DNA from: Cellulophaga sp. RHA19
GTDB taxonomy: Bacteria; Bacteroidota; Bacteroidia; Flavobacteriales; Flavobacteriaceae
DNA length: 64,000 nt
Assembly (NCBI RefSeq): GCF_002813425.1
Contig: NZ_PHUL01000001.1
Span: forward strand, 248,001-312,000
Direction: 5' to 3'
Below are positions 42,529-53,699 of the stretch, piece after piece. The notes below the pieces were generated by a model, which did not search any database, had not been told where the DNA came from, and saw only the letters and a list, made by a program, of their open reading frames with translations. The first letter of the stretch is position 1; each line of letters begins with the position of its first letter. The position numbers and the translations under genes were made by a program.

Positions 42529-45500
42529 TTAGTTTCCAAAGTTGTACTTAAATGTAAAACCTGTATTTATAGTTGTTTGCGGGAAAGCTGTAGAAACCGC
42601 AAATTTAGAGAACGAATGATCATAAAAGAAAGCTACCTCTAACGATTTGCTTAACGCATAATCTGCTCCAAACTTTAATGAAAATACATTTTGACCAGAT
42701 GTTATTTGATTATTATTTAACTCTAGGTTTCTAATGATAGTAATATTGTCTTTTAAAGTAGCATCTAACTTTAAATTTAAATCTCCTTTAAAACGCATTT
42801 TATCTCCTCCTATATTAGTAACAAAATTTACATCTTTAAATCTATATCCTAAACCAACTGTATAATCCTTACTATCTAACTCGGTTAACAAGTTATTATC
42901 AAAACTCATTGTTAAAGCCCTCATTGTTTGTAATTCTGCCACAATACTCATAGAATTTTTCATTTCAAAATCTAAACGTACTAGTGGGTTAAATTGATCT
43001 GTTAAGACCACATTTGCCATAATATTCTCTGGTAAGAAATCTTGAGTTTCAGGATCTATGGTTGTATTTTCTCTTTCTAAATTGGTTTGAAAAGAGTTGA
43101 TATTGTATGATGCTCTATAACCGTGACTAATTGAAAAACGCTTAAATTTTTCTTTAAACCAATTAATACGCATTAAACCTGTATACTTTAGCCTCCAGTT
43201 TGGAATTGGAAAATTCCTAAATGCACCTAGTTTTACCTTTGAGGCATCTTGACCTGTGTATGCTGCAACAAACGCTGGCAGTAAAACATTTTGACTTGTT
43301 TTTCCGTAACGCTCTGGATACCCTTCTGCATCTCTTGCTCCAGTATTGTTTGCTAATCGGTTTGCTATAATTAATCTATTCTCTTTAAACTGATCAAAAG
43401 TAGAAGACTCAAACTCATCACTTTTTGCAAAAGCTGTTTTTATCATCATTGTAGAGATACCAAAATTACCAAAGTTATTACCTAAAAGATTTTGGTACTC
43501 ATACTCTCCGTTTTCTATAGCTACAGAAAAACTTTCTTGGTAGCGTTCAGATAAATTTCGGTTAGCAGTAATATCTATGGTTAAATCTCTAATTGGTTCT
43601 GCTACGGCAGTTATATCTAACTGTCTGTTTGTTTCTTGCACAAACTGTTCATTAAAATCTGAAAACGTAGTTAACCACCCTCTCCTAGCTGCATCATAAC
43701 GTATGTCTTCTTGACTACCAAAAACAAATCCTAAACTAGGCTTTGTTGTTCCTACAAAACCAATTGAGTTTGTATAACCAGGAAGTTGCTTACCTCTTGT
43801 TTCTGTGTAATTAAAATTTACACGTTTAACCATTGTAACTAGGTCGGTAGCAATTTTACCTAACCCTCCGTTTTTAGCTTTTGGAGTATTCCCAGCTTTA
43901 TCTTCTCTGTTGGTTGTAAGTTTTGCTTTTCCTTTAGATTTTTTAAGACCTATTTTATCATACAATTTCTGCATTGTTAAATTGGTTGCAATTGTATGTG
44001 TACTTGCATTTTGTATTCTATTAATATCCTCGCCTGCAACTTCTTTTAATGCATCACCTCCACGTTGCCAGTCAAAATTACTAGTATAAACGTATTGTGC
44101 ACTTATAAAATCTAATGCTGGTATTTTATCAAAAGGAATATCATAGTTTAACTCAAATTGTTGCGCGTGTCTGTTTGGCTCACCAATATCAAAGAAACCA
44201 TCCCAAATATTTAGCTCATCGTTAATTGCTAAGTCTGCACTACTTTCATCTTTATAATAATTACGAATAATATTATTATTAGAAGCTGATATATTAAAAC
44301 GTAACGACTTGGTTAAACTGTAATTAATATTGTATTGCCAATTAAACATATAGTTACGTTGCTGCAACTCTGGCAACGCCAAAGCATCTACTCCAGGCTC
44401 TACAACATCTCTAAAACGTTGTTGGTTAAACTGACGGTTAATATTTGAATTTACCGCAATACTAGTTGGCAACAAGTTTAAATTGATATCTTTTAACCAC
44501 TTTAAGTATTTACCTGTAAATAAAGAATCTTTTTTAGCAAAAGGTGCAATTTCTACTGGCTCAAAATTGTGTGCATATGTTAAGCCTGCCACCACATTTT
44601 GATCTTTTAATTTAGCAACTTCAAAATCTCTGTGATTTGTTTCGTTATAAGAATAGTTAAACGTAAAGTTTTCTACGTCGTAAAAATTAGCATCTGCTTC
44701 TTCACTTCTATTTTTACGAACTCCAATAAAGTTTATACTTGTTCTTTTTGTGTAATCTTGTGCTTGTTCTTCTATAGCGTCTGCATCTTCTTTAGATTGT
44801 GCAGCCGCAATTCTATCTTCTAATTTTAAATCGTCATAAACAGGATCAAACTCTGGTGTAATTAACTGCTCAGAAATTCCGTAATTAAATGGTAATTGTA
44901 TTCCTAACTTTTTAGGCAATAACTGACCTAAATTAATATTAGTAACAGCATCGTAAGACATAGCATCTTCTCTTGCACGCTCATTAGGCATTTGATCTAT
45001 ACCTCCAAAACCAGAAGTACTTTTACTACCTGTTACAGATACATCTGCAAAATCTGCAAAATTTAAATCTACAGCTCCAATTGCTGCCCATCCTCCTTTG
45101 CTATCTAAACCTGCTAAACGAAGCTCATTAAACCAAACTTCTCCACGTGCAGGAGCATCATCTGTATTTTTAACACCCACCATCATACTACGTATACTTC
45201 CTAATGACGGGTTTCCTCTTAAACCAATACGCATTACACCGGGTTGGCGAGCATCAAACTCATTTACAGGAACAACTTCACCATCTATAATTTCGTAATA
45301 ATTAATTTGATTTAGTGTTTGTCCGGCTATACCATAAGATTTTATTTTGTTTAAGTCAGCCAACTCTATTAATATCTCATTATCATCTGGCCAAATCTTT
45401 TCTCTATCACTCTCTCCGTGTGCAGTAAATTCTAATGGAACTTCTATTTGATAAAAATTCTGACTAAAATCTGTTCCTATTCTTAAAAAACCTACTAATG

Positions 45501-48500
45501 GTCTTTCTCCATCAGGAAAATCTGTTTCTAAAATTTCTTCTGCGTGAATAAACATTTTAAGACGCTCATACTGTCTAATATCTACATCTACATTTTTAAA
45601 TACACCCCTAGAATCTTGAGGCTCTAAATTTTCAATTTTAAAAGAAAGCGATTGTTCGTTTTGCTGTACAATTGTATTGTTATTATTTAACTGTTCTCTA
45701 CGTAAACCAGGAGGCAGGTCATAAATAATTGGAGAACGTGTGTTGTTTTCTTCTATATTTACTGTTGCAACGTCTACAAAAGTACCATCATCATCAGGGT
45801 TATTATCTACGTCTGGCTCTAAAGATTTTGTATATGTACGCCAATCTCCTCGTACCAAATCTAATGTTGCAAAACGCATTACTACATTATCAGAAAAGCC
45901 AGTTAAATACATACGCATAAAACTAATAGATCTAAAATCTGTAATACCTCCAATAGCATCAGAAAAATCACTTAACGGAATTTTATACTGTATCCATCTT
46001 CTATTTAAAACACTACCATTTGGCAACGTTGGTGTTTGCCCTTCTTTTATATCTGTAACGTACTTGTCATTTATAGAGGTATTAGGCTTAATAGGAATTC
46101 TGTACTCATAGTAACTGTTTACAGTATTCATTGTTAAATCTCTATCTATATCTTCTACATCTGGTAACGTTGTAGACCCACGGTTAGTATTTGTAACCTG
46201 TATAGGTGAATTTCCTTGTGGATTATTATAATTAATATAGCGTTCTAAAATACTACCGTCCTTATTTAAATAATATTCATAGTTATCTAAAGCAGGGTCA
46301 TTAGCTGGGTTGTTTGTAAATATAGATGACTCATCTGCATCACTTAAACCATCATACCCTAAATCTTGTAATGTTCTATTATTTTCTTCTGCATCAAAAG
46401 CATACACTAAAGATTGTGTTGCTGGTACTTTCCCCCACGATGTTTCAGACACCAAGTCATTACTACTAACACCTGGCAATCCGTTTTCATATTGTTTTTT
46501 TCCATCTTTTAAAATATCTTCTGAGATATTACCAATATTAAAAACCAATTCTCCCTGACTAGTTGTTTCTCCATCCACGTAAGGATCTAAAACCCAAAAC
46601 TGAACAAACTCAACATTTGCTTGCTCAAAATTTGTACTACTCATTGGGCGCATAATACCTGCCCATTTTTCTTCTGGCGCTTCTGTACTAAAATCCGCAT
46701 TGTTATTATAAGGTCCTTTTTGATTTGGATAGTATGCCAAATCTAAAGTCCCCTGAGTTGTTGTTTGTCCTTGTGCAATCTCTACCTTAGGAAAAACCTC
46801 ATCTATAAAAACTCTTCTAGTTGCGTTTAAAGAAATATCATTATCATTAATACCAGAAGGTCTTTGGTTAGAATAAAAAAGACGATCTATAGAATACCAA
46901 GCCATTTTAGCTCTACCAAAACCATTTCTTAAGTTTTCTGTATCATTTGGAGCGCTACCATATAATTGTCCGCTTGGATCCGCAAACTCTAATGGCGTAC
47001 TTGCTAAATACCACCCCAAAGAAGATCGGATATCTATTAAAGATTGTGCACCTTCAAAATCATCTATATAGGTAGTTGTTTCTCCTTCAAAATTTGCATT
47101 TTTAGGAGAATTAGGCTTTAAAAAAGCAACCTCACCACGTACCGATAAATTAGACGGCACATCTGTATCTATATTTGGCAACTTATTTACCAATCTAGTT
47201 AAAAACGGAATTTCTGTAGAGAAATTACCATTTAAACCAAACATTGTATTATTTACAGGTTCTACACCGTAAGATGATTTTTGAGTAAGGGGACGCTCAT
47301 TTAAATTTAAAAATGTAGCTCCCAGAACAAATTTATCGTTAAACTGATGCTCTACATTTACCCCTGTAAATCGTCTTGTTTGCTGACCAAATACAGCATT
47401 ATTTTCTACAGATATATTTATTGGCGTATTACTAGCCTCTAAACTTGGATCTAAAATTTGTACTGTTCCGGCAGAGTAATTTACAGTGTAATCTATACCT
47501 TCTTGCAATTGCCTACCTCCTGCAGTAACACGCACAGAACCTCTTGGCACATTAAATGCTCCAATAGGAATACCATTTATACCAGCAGACTTATATTTAC
47601 CTTTTATTAAAAATTTGTTTTTATCTGCATCTTCTAGAGCAGCAGACTTTGTACGTGAATACATATTTCTAAACACATACTTTTTTTGGTTATCATTATA
47701 ACCTTGATCATTTTCTACATCATAAACACCACCACCCAATTCATTAAAAATATATTCTCCAAAAGGTTCCACTTTTGTAAACATTATATTTCCGTTCTGA
47801 GAGTCTATTGTTAAACCTTCTACATAATCAAAAAATCCATCTCCACCAGACTGTACATCATTGTAAGCATTTAACCTATCTAAGTTAAAAACATCTAATA
47901 AAATACGCTCTTGTAATGGTTTTGGAGTTGTTGGCCAACCAGAACCTGCACCTTCTGCAACTGGAGTAATATAGTTTCTTGGAGTTGGGTCTGTATATAA
48001 AATATTTAATTTAAAATCTTCTTGACTTAACTGATATGCGCCTGTGTTATAAATGTTTTTCATCATTAAATCCCAGATAGGATCTTGCACGGCAGTAATA
48101 TTACTTTTAAGTAATTTTAAAATTAACGTATTATTTTCTACTATTGGTGTAGCACCTGCAGAAACAGATGTTGCCTCTAAGCCTCCATTTGCAAATTCAC
48201 CAACTTGATAAACCTTTCCTTGGTAGGTATATTGAAAGGCCACCCCTAAAACCTCATCATTACTTAAGCGCTGACTTAATGAAATATAACCTAATTGAGA
48301 GTTAAATGTATACTCACCCTTACCAATATCTAATTTTCTTGCGTTTTCTAAAATTGTATAATCAAAACCCTGGTTAACTGTATATCCAGGTACATTAAAA
48401 CCAGCTTGTACAGTTGCTATGTCTCTAATTTGATTAGTAAGAGCACCACCATTACCTATTAAAGCAGGATCATAGTCATTGGCATTGTTAAATGGTAAAT

Positions 48501-49656
48501 TATCTGCAGTACTAGCGTTAAAAAAACCTGCTGGCGCACCACCACTTTTACCAATTCTTGTTTGGCCAGAATTAGATTCACCTAAATCTTGTACTGCAAC
48601 TACATTTCTAACATTTAATGTCTCTTGCCTTCTGTTGGTTACCCAAACCTCTAACCTTGTAATTTGTACTTGACTACGTATGTATGGATAGTTCTCTAAA
48701 GCAGCATCATAATTATCTCTAAAATATTGCGCTAAAAAAAAGTGTTTATCTTCATCATAATCTAAGGCTGAAAAAGAAAATTCTTCTACTGTACCGCCAC
48801 CTTGCGCAACAACAGTATTGTTTTGAGATCTTTGTTCTGATAAAACTGCCGTAACCAATGTTTTACCAAATTGAAGCTGTGTTTTAACACCAAATAAACT
48901 TTGTGCTCCTGTAATTAAAGAGCTGTTTAACGGCATACTAATATTACCAACTTCTATTTTTTGTATAATATCATCCTCTGTAGGCGTATAGTCTAGTTTT
49001 ACTAAATTCTGAAAATCAAAAGTTGCCTCTGTATTATAATCTGCACTAACTTGCAATCTTTCTCCAATTTTACCCAGCATACTAAGTTGTATCTGCTGGT
49101 CAAAATCAAAAGACGTATTAGTACGCTGTCTTGGAGATAAAGACGGGTTATCATTTTTTTGCCAAATAACACCCAAATCCATAGCAACAGAACCTGTTGG
49201 AATAACTTCTATAGTATTACCACCAAATATTGATTGAAAAAAATTATTATTTACATAAAAATTAGGCAATAAGTTTTTTCTAGCCTCTTCACTACCCGCT
49301 TTTTTACCAGAAAAAGCATCTGCTTTTTCTTTAAAATAGTTTTTCATTCCCTCTTTACGAGCCAACTCAAAATATTCATCTGGGGTTAAGTAAATAGGAT
49401 AACTTATATTAAACTCTCCTACTTTTTCTGAGTAAACATACTTATCTAAGTCTGGATCGTATGTATATTTAGAAACAATACTATTAGGGTTTGGCAACGC
49501 TATTTTACCAAGCGCCACACCTGTTTTTACTGAATCTTGTTCCTGTTCTTGTTCACCATCTTGCGCAAACGCAAAAGTTGTTGCACCTAAAAAAAGCACA
49601 CATATAAATACAAACCTATATAATGGTGAAAGATTTTGTTTTGCCCCTGTTCTCAA
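42529..49656 (-). CDS. sprA: SprA, type IX secretion / gliding motility outer-membrane translocon
   Basis: A 2375-residue outer-membrane protein, the size expected of SprA/Sov, which forms the very large beta-barrel channel of the type IX secretion system. The signal peptide ends TTFAFAQ near residue 32. Family-typical segments include TNTSFDFDQQIQLSMLGKIG, DYTVNYSAGTVQILDPSLEA and the C-terminal strand NTGFTFKYNFGN ending in an aromatic-rich strand. No ATG precedes the signal peptide. The start appears to be the TTG at 49656, five bases after the ruvA stop. It is cotranscribed with ruvA and probably maeB. Confidence 0.97.
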   Translation of the reverse strand: MRTGAKQNLSPLYRFVFICVLFLGATTFAFAQDGEQEQEQDSVKTGVALGKIALPNPNSIVSKYTYDPDLDKYVYSEKVGEFNISYPIYLTPDEYFELARKEGMKNYFKEKADAFSGKKAGSEEARKNLLPNFYVNNNFFQSIFGGNTIEVIPTGSVAMDLGVIWQKNDNPSLSPRQRTNTSFDFDQQIQLSMLGKIGERLQVSADYNTEATFDFQNLVKLDYTPTEDDIIQKIEVGNISMPLNSSLITGAQSLFGVKTQLQFGKTLVTAVLSEQRSQNNTVVAQGGGTVEEFSFSALDYDEDKHFFLAQYFRDNYDAALENYPYIRSQVQITRLEVWVTNRRQETLNVRNVVAVQDLGESNSGQTRIGKSGGAPAGFFNASTADNLPFNNANDYDPALIGNGGALTNQIRDIATVQAGFNVPGYTVNQGFDYTILENARKLDIGKGEYTFNSQLGYISLSQRLSNDEVLGVAFQYTYQGKVYQVGEFANGGLEATSVSAGATPIVENNTLILKLLKSNITAVQDPIWDLMMKNIYNTGAYQLSQEDFKLNILYTDPTPRNYITPVAEGAGSGWPTTPKPLQERILLDVFNLDRLNAYNDVQSGGDGFFDYVEGLTIDSQNGNIMFTKVEPFGEYIFNELGGGVYDVENDQGYNDNQKKYVFRNMYSRTKSAALEDADKNKFLIKGKYKSAGINGIPIGAFNVPRGSVRVTAGGRQLQEGIDYTVNYSAGTVQILDPSLEASNTPINISVENNAVFGQQTRRFTGVNVEHQFNDKFVLGATFLNLNERPLTQKSSYGVEPVNNTMFGLNGNFSTEIPFLTRLVNKLPNIDTDVPSNLSVRGEVAFLKPNSPKNANFEGETTTYIDDFEGAQSLIDIRSSLGWYLASTPLEFADPSGQLYGSAPNDTENLRNGFGRAKMAWYSIDRLFYSNQRPSGINDNDISLNATRRVFIDEVFPKVEIAQGQTTTQGTLDLAYYPNQKGPYNNNADFSTEAPEEKWAGIMRPMSSTNFEQANVEFVQFWVLDPYVDGETTSQGELVFNIGNISEDILKDGKKQYENGLPGVSSNDLVSETSWGKVPATQSLVYAFDAEENNRTLQDLGYDGLSDADESSIFTNNPANDPALDNYEYYLNKDGSILERYINYNNPQGNSPIQVTNTNRGSTTLPDVEDIDRDLTMNTVNSYYEYRIPIKPNTSINDKYVTDIKEGQTPTLPNGSVLNRRWIQYKIPLSDFSDAIGGITDFRSISFMRMYLTGFSDNVVMRFATLDLVRGDWRTYTKSLEPDVDNNPDDDGTFVDVATVNIEENNTRSPIIYDLPPGLRREQLNNNNTIVQQNEQSLSFKIENLEPQDSRGVFKNVDVDIRQYERLKMFIHAEEILETDFPDGERPLVGFLRIGTDFSQNFYQIEVPLEFTAHGESDREKIWPDDNEILIELADLNKIKSYGIAGQTLNQINYYEIIDGEVVPVNEFDARQPGVMRIGLRGNPSLGSIRSMMVGVKNTDDAPARGEVWFNELRLAGLDSKGGWAAIGAVDLNFADFADVSVTGSKSTSGFGGIDQMPNERAREDAMSYDAVTNINLGQLLPKKLGIQLPFNYGISEQLITPEFDPVYDDLKLEDRIAAAQSKEDADAIEEQAQDYTKRTSINFIGVRKNRSEEADANFYDVENFTFNYSYNETNHRDFEVAKLKDQNVVAGLTYAHNFEPVEIAPFAKKDSLFTGKYLKWLKDINLNLLPTSIAVNSNINRQFNQQRFRDVVEPGVDALALPELQQRNYMFNWQYNINYSLTKSLRFNISASNNNIIRNYYKDESSADLAINDELNIWDGFFDIGEPNRHAQQFELNYDIPFDKIPALDFISAQYVYTSNFDWQRGGDALKEVAGEDINRIQNASTHTIATNLTMQKLYDKIGLKKSKGKAKLTTNREDKAGNTPKAKNGGLGKIATDLVTMVKRVNFNYTETRGKQLPGYTNSIGFVGTTKPSLGFVFGSQEDIRYDAARRGWLTTFSDFNEQFVQETNRQLDITAVAEPIRDLTIDITANRNLSERYQESFSVAIENGEYEYQNLLGNNFGNFGISTMMIKTAFAKSDEFESSTFDQFKENRLIIANRLANNTGARDAEGYPERYGKTSQNVLLPAFVAAYTGQDASKVKLGAFRNFPIPNWRLKYTGLMRINWFKEKFKRFSISHGYRASYNINSFQTNLERENTTIDPETQDFLPENIMANVVLTDQFNPLVRLDFEMKNSMSIVAELQTMRALTMSFDNNLLTELDSKDYTVGLGYRFKDVNFVTNIGGDKMRFKGDLNLKLDATLKDNITIIRNLELNNNQITSGQNVFSLKFGADYALSKSLEVAFFYDHSFSKFAVSTAFPQTTINTGFTFKYNFGN

Positions 49657-49661
49657 ACTTA

Positions 49662-50243
49662 TTACAAATTTTTCAGCGCCAACTTAATAATGTTTTCAAC
49701 GCTTAATGTTGGGTCCTGACTAACAACTTTGTCAACGGTTTTCTCTGCTTGTTTGCGAACAAAACCAAGAACCTCTAAAGCAGATAACGCTTCTTCTTTA
49801 TTTGTATTGTTTGAAGAAGTAGAAACTTCATCAATATCGTATATTTTTAATACTTTATCTTTTAAATCTAAAATAACACGTTGTGCAGTTTTTGCTCCAA
49901 TACCTTTTACAGACTGTATTGTTGCCACATCTCCACCAGCAATTGCATCTCTCACCTGAGCTGGTGATAACGATGACAACATTGTTCGCGCAATACTAGG
50001 TCCAATTCCTGAAACAGAAATTAATAATCTAAAAATTTCTCGCTCAGATTTTTCTGCAAAACCAAACAATGTATGCGAATCTTCTTTAACTTGTAAATGT
50101 GTATACAACTGTATATTTTCTGCATCTGTCACCTTAGACAAAGTATGCAGTGATATGTTTACAAAGTAACCTACACCATTACACTCAATTACTAAAAATG
50201 TTGGATTTTTCTCTACTAATTTCCCTCTTAAATGTGTAATCAT
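49662..50243 (-). CDS. ruvA: Holliday junction branch migration protein RuvA
   Basis: A 193-residue RuvA with the OB-fold N-terminus (MITHLRGKLVEKNPTFLVIE). Two helix-hairpin-helix motifs follow (LLISVSGIGPSIARTMLSSL and IQSVKGIGAKTAQRVILDLK), then a C-terminal domain III that contacts RuvB (ALEVLGFVRKQAEKTVDKVV). It binds four-way junctions as a tetramer. Its partner gene ruvB is 11 kb away on the same strand. It lies 32 bp after maeB and directly before sprA. Confidence 0.97.
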   Translation of the reverse strand: MITHLRGKLVEKNPTFLVIECNGVGYFVNISLHTLSKVTDAENIQLYTHLQVKEDSHTLFGFAEKSEREIFRLLISVSGIGPSIARTMLSSLSPAQVRDAIAGGDVATIQSVKGIGAKTAQRVILDLKDKVLKIYDIDEVSTSSNNTNKEEALSALEVLGFVRKQAEKTVDKVVSQDPTLSVENIIKLALKNL

Positions 50244-50275
50244 ATGAATGGTATAGGTTGGTTTGTATTATTTAT

Positions 50276-52570
50276 TTACTGATTGTTTTTAGCCTTTTTT
50301 CTTTTCTCTCTCTCTTGTGCATCTATAACAGCCACTGCGGTCATATTTACCATCTCGTCTACATCTGCTCCTAATTGAAGAATATGTACAGATTTACGTA
50401 AACCCAACATAATTGGTCCAATAGAATCTGCATCATTTAACTCTTTAAGCAATTTATATGTAATGTTTGCCGACTCTAAATTTGGAAAAATAAAAGTGTT
50501 TACTTTTTTTCCTGCTAATTTAGAAAAAGGAAACTGACTTTGTAACAACTCTTTGTTTAGAGCAAAATCCATCTGAATTTCACCATCTACAACCATTTCT
50601 GGATGATCTCTATGAAGAATCTCTACAGCCTTCCTAACCTTTACTGCATTTGGAGCACTAGAAGAGCCAAAGTTTGCATAAGACGTCATTGCTATTACAG
50701 GATCAAAACCAAAAGTTTTAGCCACATTAGCCGTCATTAAAGCTATATCTGCTAATTCTTCTGCATTAGGATTAATGTTTATAGAGGTATCTGCAACAAA
50801 TAAAGGTCCCTTGTCTGTAACCATAATATTAACCGTTGCCACTTTTTGCACATTAGATGCTCTACCAATAACTTCAAAAACTGGTTTTACCACTGTTGGG
50901 TATGCTCTAGAATAACCAGAAATCATACCATCTGCATCACCAACTTCTACCATCATAGAGCCAAAATAGTTACGCTCTCTCATTTTAGCTTTGGCGTAGT
51001 AAAACGTAACTCCTTTACGTTTTCTGTTTTCCCAAAACTTAGTAGCGTATAATGTACGTTGCCCTTTAGACTCTGTTGCTTTAGTATCTATAATTTGCAC
51101 GTCTGCATCAAACTCTAATTCTGCCTTAAGCTCTAAAATAGTTTCTTTTTTACCTAATAAAATTGGCTCTGCAATACCTTCTTCGTATGCAATTTGAGCT
51201 GCTTTTAACACATCTAAATGATCTGCTTCTGCAAATACAATTCTTTTAGGATTTACTTTTGCTCTGTTGTGTAATAAACGTACAACTTTATTGTCATTAC
51301 CAGAACGTCTAATTAATTCTTCTTTATACTTATCCCAATCTTCAATAGGCTGTTTTGCAATACCACTATCCATAGCAGCCTTTGCTACAGCTAAAGGAAT
51401 TTCTGCTATTAATCTTGGATCAAAAGGCTTAGGAATAATATAATCTTCACCAAAAGTTAGCCTTGTTTCTCCGTATGCAATATTTACTTGTTCTGGTACT
51501 GGCTCTTTTGCCAATTTAGCTATTGCTTTAACCGCAGCCATTTTCATAGCTTCATTAATACCCGTAGCTCTTACATCTAAAGCTCCTCTAAAAATAAAAG
51601 GAAACCCTAAAACATTGTTTACTTGGTTAGGATGGTCAGACCTTCCTGTAGCCATAATAATATCTTTTCTTGTTTTTACAGCTAAATCATAATTTATCTC
51701 TGGATTAGGATTAGCCATTGCAAAAACAATAGGTTTTTTAGCCATAGAAATCAACATCTCTGGAGAAACAATATCTGCTATAGATAAGCCTACAAAAACA
51801 TCTGCATCTACCATTGCTTCATCTAAAGTATCTATTTTTCTGTCTGATGCAAACTCCGCTTTTTCTTTAGATAAATTGTCTCTATCAGACCTTATAACAC
51901 CTTTACTATCTAGCATTACAATATTTTCATCTTTAGCTCCAAAAGCCTTATACAATCTTGTACAAGATACAGCAGCAGCACCTGCTCCACTTATTACAAT
52001 ACGTACTTCATCAATTTTTTTACCAGCAATTTCCAGTGCATTTAATAATGCCGCAGCAGAAATAATTGCTGTACCGTGTTGGTCATCATGCATTACAGGA
52101 ATATCTAATTCCTCTTTTAATCTACGCTCAATCTCAAAAGCAGCAGGTGCACTTATATCTTCTAAATTAATACCACCAAAAGTAGGTGCTATCATCTTTA
52201 CAGTTTCTACAAATTTATCTACATCTTTAGTATCAACCTCTATATCTACACCATCAATATCAGAAAATATCTTAAACAATAAGGCTTTTCCTTCCATTAC
52301 TGGTTTAGATGCTTCAGGACCTATGTCTCCTAACCCTAAAACAGCTGTACCATTAGAGATTATAGCAACTAAATTACCTTTAGATGTATATTTATATGCG
52401 TTTTCTTTATCTTTTTCTATTTCTAAACAAGGCTCTGCTACGCCCGGAGAGTATGCCAATGCTAAGTCTCTTTGTGTTGCATAAGGCTTAGTAGGAACAA
52501 TTTTTATTTTACCTGGTTGCGGTTTTGCGTGGTAAATTAAAGCCTCTCTTCTATTCTTCTCGTTGCTCAT
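50276..52570 (-). CDS. maeB: NADP-dependent malic enzyme fused to a phosphotransacetylase-like domain
   Basis: A 764-residue MaeB-type fusion. The N-terminal malic enzyme (about 1-425) contains DLALAYSPGVAEPC, MHDDQHGTAIISAAALLNAL and the nucleotide-binding IVISGAGAAAVSCTRL. The C-terminal phosphotransacetylase-like domain (about 430-764) contains RIVFAEADHLDVLKAAQIA and ADGMISGYSRAYPTVVKPVF. It converts malate to pyruvate with NADPH production. In such fusions the second domain is usually regulatory, sensing acetyl-CoA. It heads the maeB-ruvA-sprA transcript and has a candidate promoter. Confidence 0.95.
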   Translation of the reverse strand: MSNEKNRREALIYHAKPQPGKIKIVPTKPYATQRDLALAYSPGVAEPCLEIEKDKENAYKYTSKGNLVAIISNGTAVLGLGDIGPEASKPVMEGKALLFKIFSDIDGVDIEVDTKDVDKFVETVKMIAPTFGGINLEDISAPAAFEIERRLKEELDIPVMHDDQHGTAIISAAALLNALEIAGKKIDEVRIVISGAGAAAVSCTRLYKAFGAKDENIVMLDSKGVIRSDRDNLSKEKAEFASDRKIDTLDEAMVDADVFVGLSIADIVSPEMLISMAKKPIVFAMANPNPEINYDLAVKTRKDIIMATGRSDHPNQVNNVLGFPFIFRGALDVRATGINEAMKMAAVKAIAKLAKEPVPEQVNIAYGETRLTFGEDYIIPKPFDPRLIAEIPLAVAKAAMDSGIAKQPIEDWDKYKEELIRRSGNDNKVVRLLHNRAKVNPKRIVFAEADHLDVLKAAQIAYEEGIAEPILLGKKETILELKAELEFDADVQIIDTKATESKGQRTLYATKFWENRKRKGVTFYYAKAKMRERNYFGSMMVEVGDADGMISGYSRAYPTVVKPVFEVIGRASNVQKVATVNIMVTDKGPLFVADTSININPNAEELADIALMTANVAKTFGFDPVIAMTSYANFGSSSAPNAVKVRKAVEILHRDHPEMVVDGEIQMDFALNKELLQSQFPFSKLAGKKVNTFIFPNLESANITYKLLKELNDADSIGPIMLGLRKSVHILQLGADVDEMVNMTAVAVIDAQEREKRKKAKNNQ

Positions 52571-52589
52571 TGTTTCTAATTTTAAGATG

Positions 52590-52597
52590 CAAATTTA
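52590..52597 (-). promoter_or_regulatory. Candidate -7 element of the maeB-ruvA-sprA transcript
   Basis: Minus-strand TAAATTTG matches TAnnTTTG and lies 19 nt upstream of the maeB ATG. The same 8-mer followed by C occurs before queG and cox3. Confidence 0.45.
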
Positions 52598-52625
52598 CGG
52601 GTATCCCAGCAATTAAATTATAATA

Positions 52626-53555
52626 TTATTCTAAAAAATCTATGTTGCGTTGTAATCCCGAAAATTTAGTACGCTTCACTGCAGATTTCTTAAACACTTT
52701 TCTAAAAACATCTTCTGTTATCTCTTCCCAGTCTTTTTTGGTCATAGATAATAAATCTGGATGCGGATTAAATAAGGGCTCATTGTGTGGTTTAGAAAAC
52801 TTATTCCAAGGACATACATCTTGGCAAACATCGCAACCAAAAATCCAATCATCAAACTTACCTCTAACCTCAGCAGGAATTTCATTTTTTAATTCTATGG
52901 TAAAATAAGATATACACTTGCTACCATCCACAACATAAGGATCTACAATTGCCTGCGTAGGGCAAGCATCTATACAAGCGGTGCAGGTACCACAATGGTC
53001 TGTTACAGCACTATCGTAAGCCAATTCTATATCTACAATTAACTCTGCTATAAAATAAAAAGAACCTACTCTTTGAGTTATTAGGTTACTGTTTTTACCT
53101 ATCCAACCCAAACCGCTTTTTGCCGCCCAAGCTTTGTCTAAAACAGGAGCAGAATCTACAAACGCCCTACCCTCTACCTCACCAATATTGTCGGTAATAA
53201 ACTCCTGCAATGCTCTTAGTTTAGATTTTATAACGTGATGATAATCTTGACCGTAAGCATATTTAGAAATCTTTAAAGCATCATCATTTTGAGTAGCCTC
53301 TGGATAATAATTTAGCAGTAATGATATTACAGATTTAGAACCATCAACTAATTTAGTTGGATCTAGACGTTTGTCAAAATGGTTTTCCATATAAGACATT
53401 TGCCCATTCATATTTTTGTTTAACCAACTCTCTAAACGAGGAGCTTCTTCCTCTAAAAACTCAGCTTTAGAAACTCCACAAGAAATAAAACCTAGTCGTT
53501 TGGCTTCTTCTTTTATCAAAGTCGTTGCATTTTCTTTATGTACAATAGGTAACAT
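52626..53555 (-). CDS. queG: Epoxyqueuosine reductase
   Basis: A 309-residue QueG, which makes queuosine in tRNA from epoxyqueuosine using cobalamin and two [4Fe-4S] clusters. The clusters are marked by [16 protein letters not shown] and [13 protein letters not shown]. The N-terminal cobalamin-binding part has [16 protein letters not shown] and [19 protein letters not shown]. The start is the ATG at 53555; a GTG sits just before it at 53558. The -7 box ends 7 nt upstream, so the transcript may be almost leaderless. It is monocistronic with the maeB promoter just beyond. Confidence 0.96.
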   Translation of the reverse strand: MLPIVHKENATTLIKEEAKRLGFISCGVSKAEFLEEEAPRLESWLNKNMNGQMSYMENHFDKRLDPTKLVDGSKSVISLLLNYYPEATQNDDALKISKYAYGQDYHHVIKSKLRALQEFITDNIGEVEGRAFVDSAPVLDKAWAAKSGLGWIGKNSNLITQRVGSFYFIAELIVDIELAYDSAVTDHCGTCTACIDACPTQAIVDPYVVDGSKCISYFTIELKNEIPAEVRGKFDDWIFGCDVCQDVCPWNKFSKPHNEPLFNPHPDLLSMTKKDWEEITEDVFRKVFKKSAVKRTKFSGLQRNIDFLE

Positions 53556-53562
53556 CACATAG

Positions 53563-53570
53563 CAAATTTA
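53563..53570 (-). promoter_or_regulatory. Candidate -7 element of queG, very close to the start codon
   Basis: Minus-strand TAAATTTG matches TAnnTTTG with 7 nt to the ATG at 53555. Confidence 0.45.
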
Positions 53571-53699
53571 AAGTTTTACTAGTAATAAAAAATTATTTAG
53601 TGATGCTAATACTAACAAACGCACTTGCAAAAGCAATAACTTAACAAAATACTTACATATCTTTATTGCAAAACATATAAATTGCCTATTTTACTATTT

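Noticed and set aside
51876..52484. A 202-codon plus-strand frame opposite maeB
   Set aside because: Antisense shadow of a highly conserved gene; Ser/Ile-rich translation with no domain.
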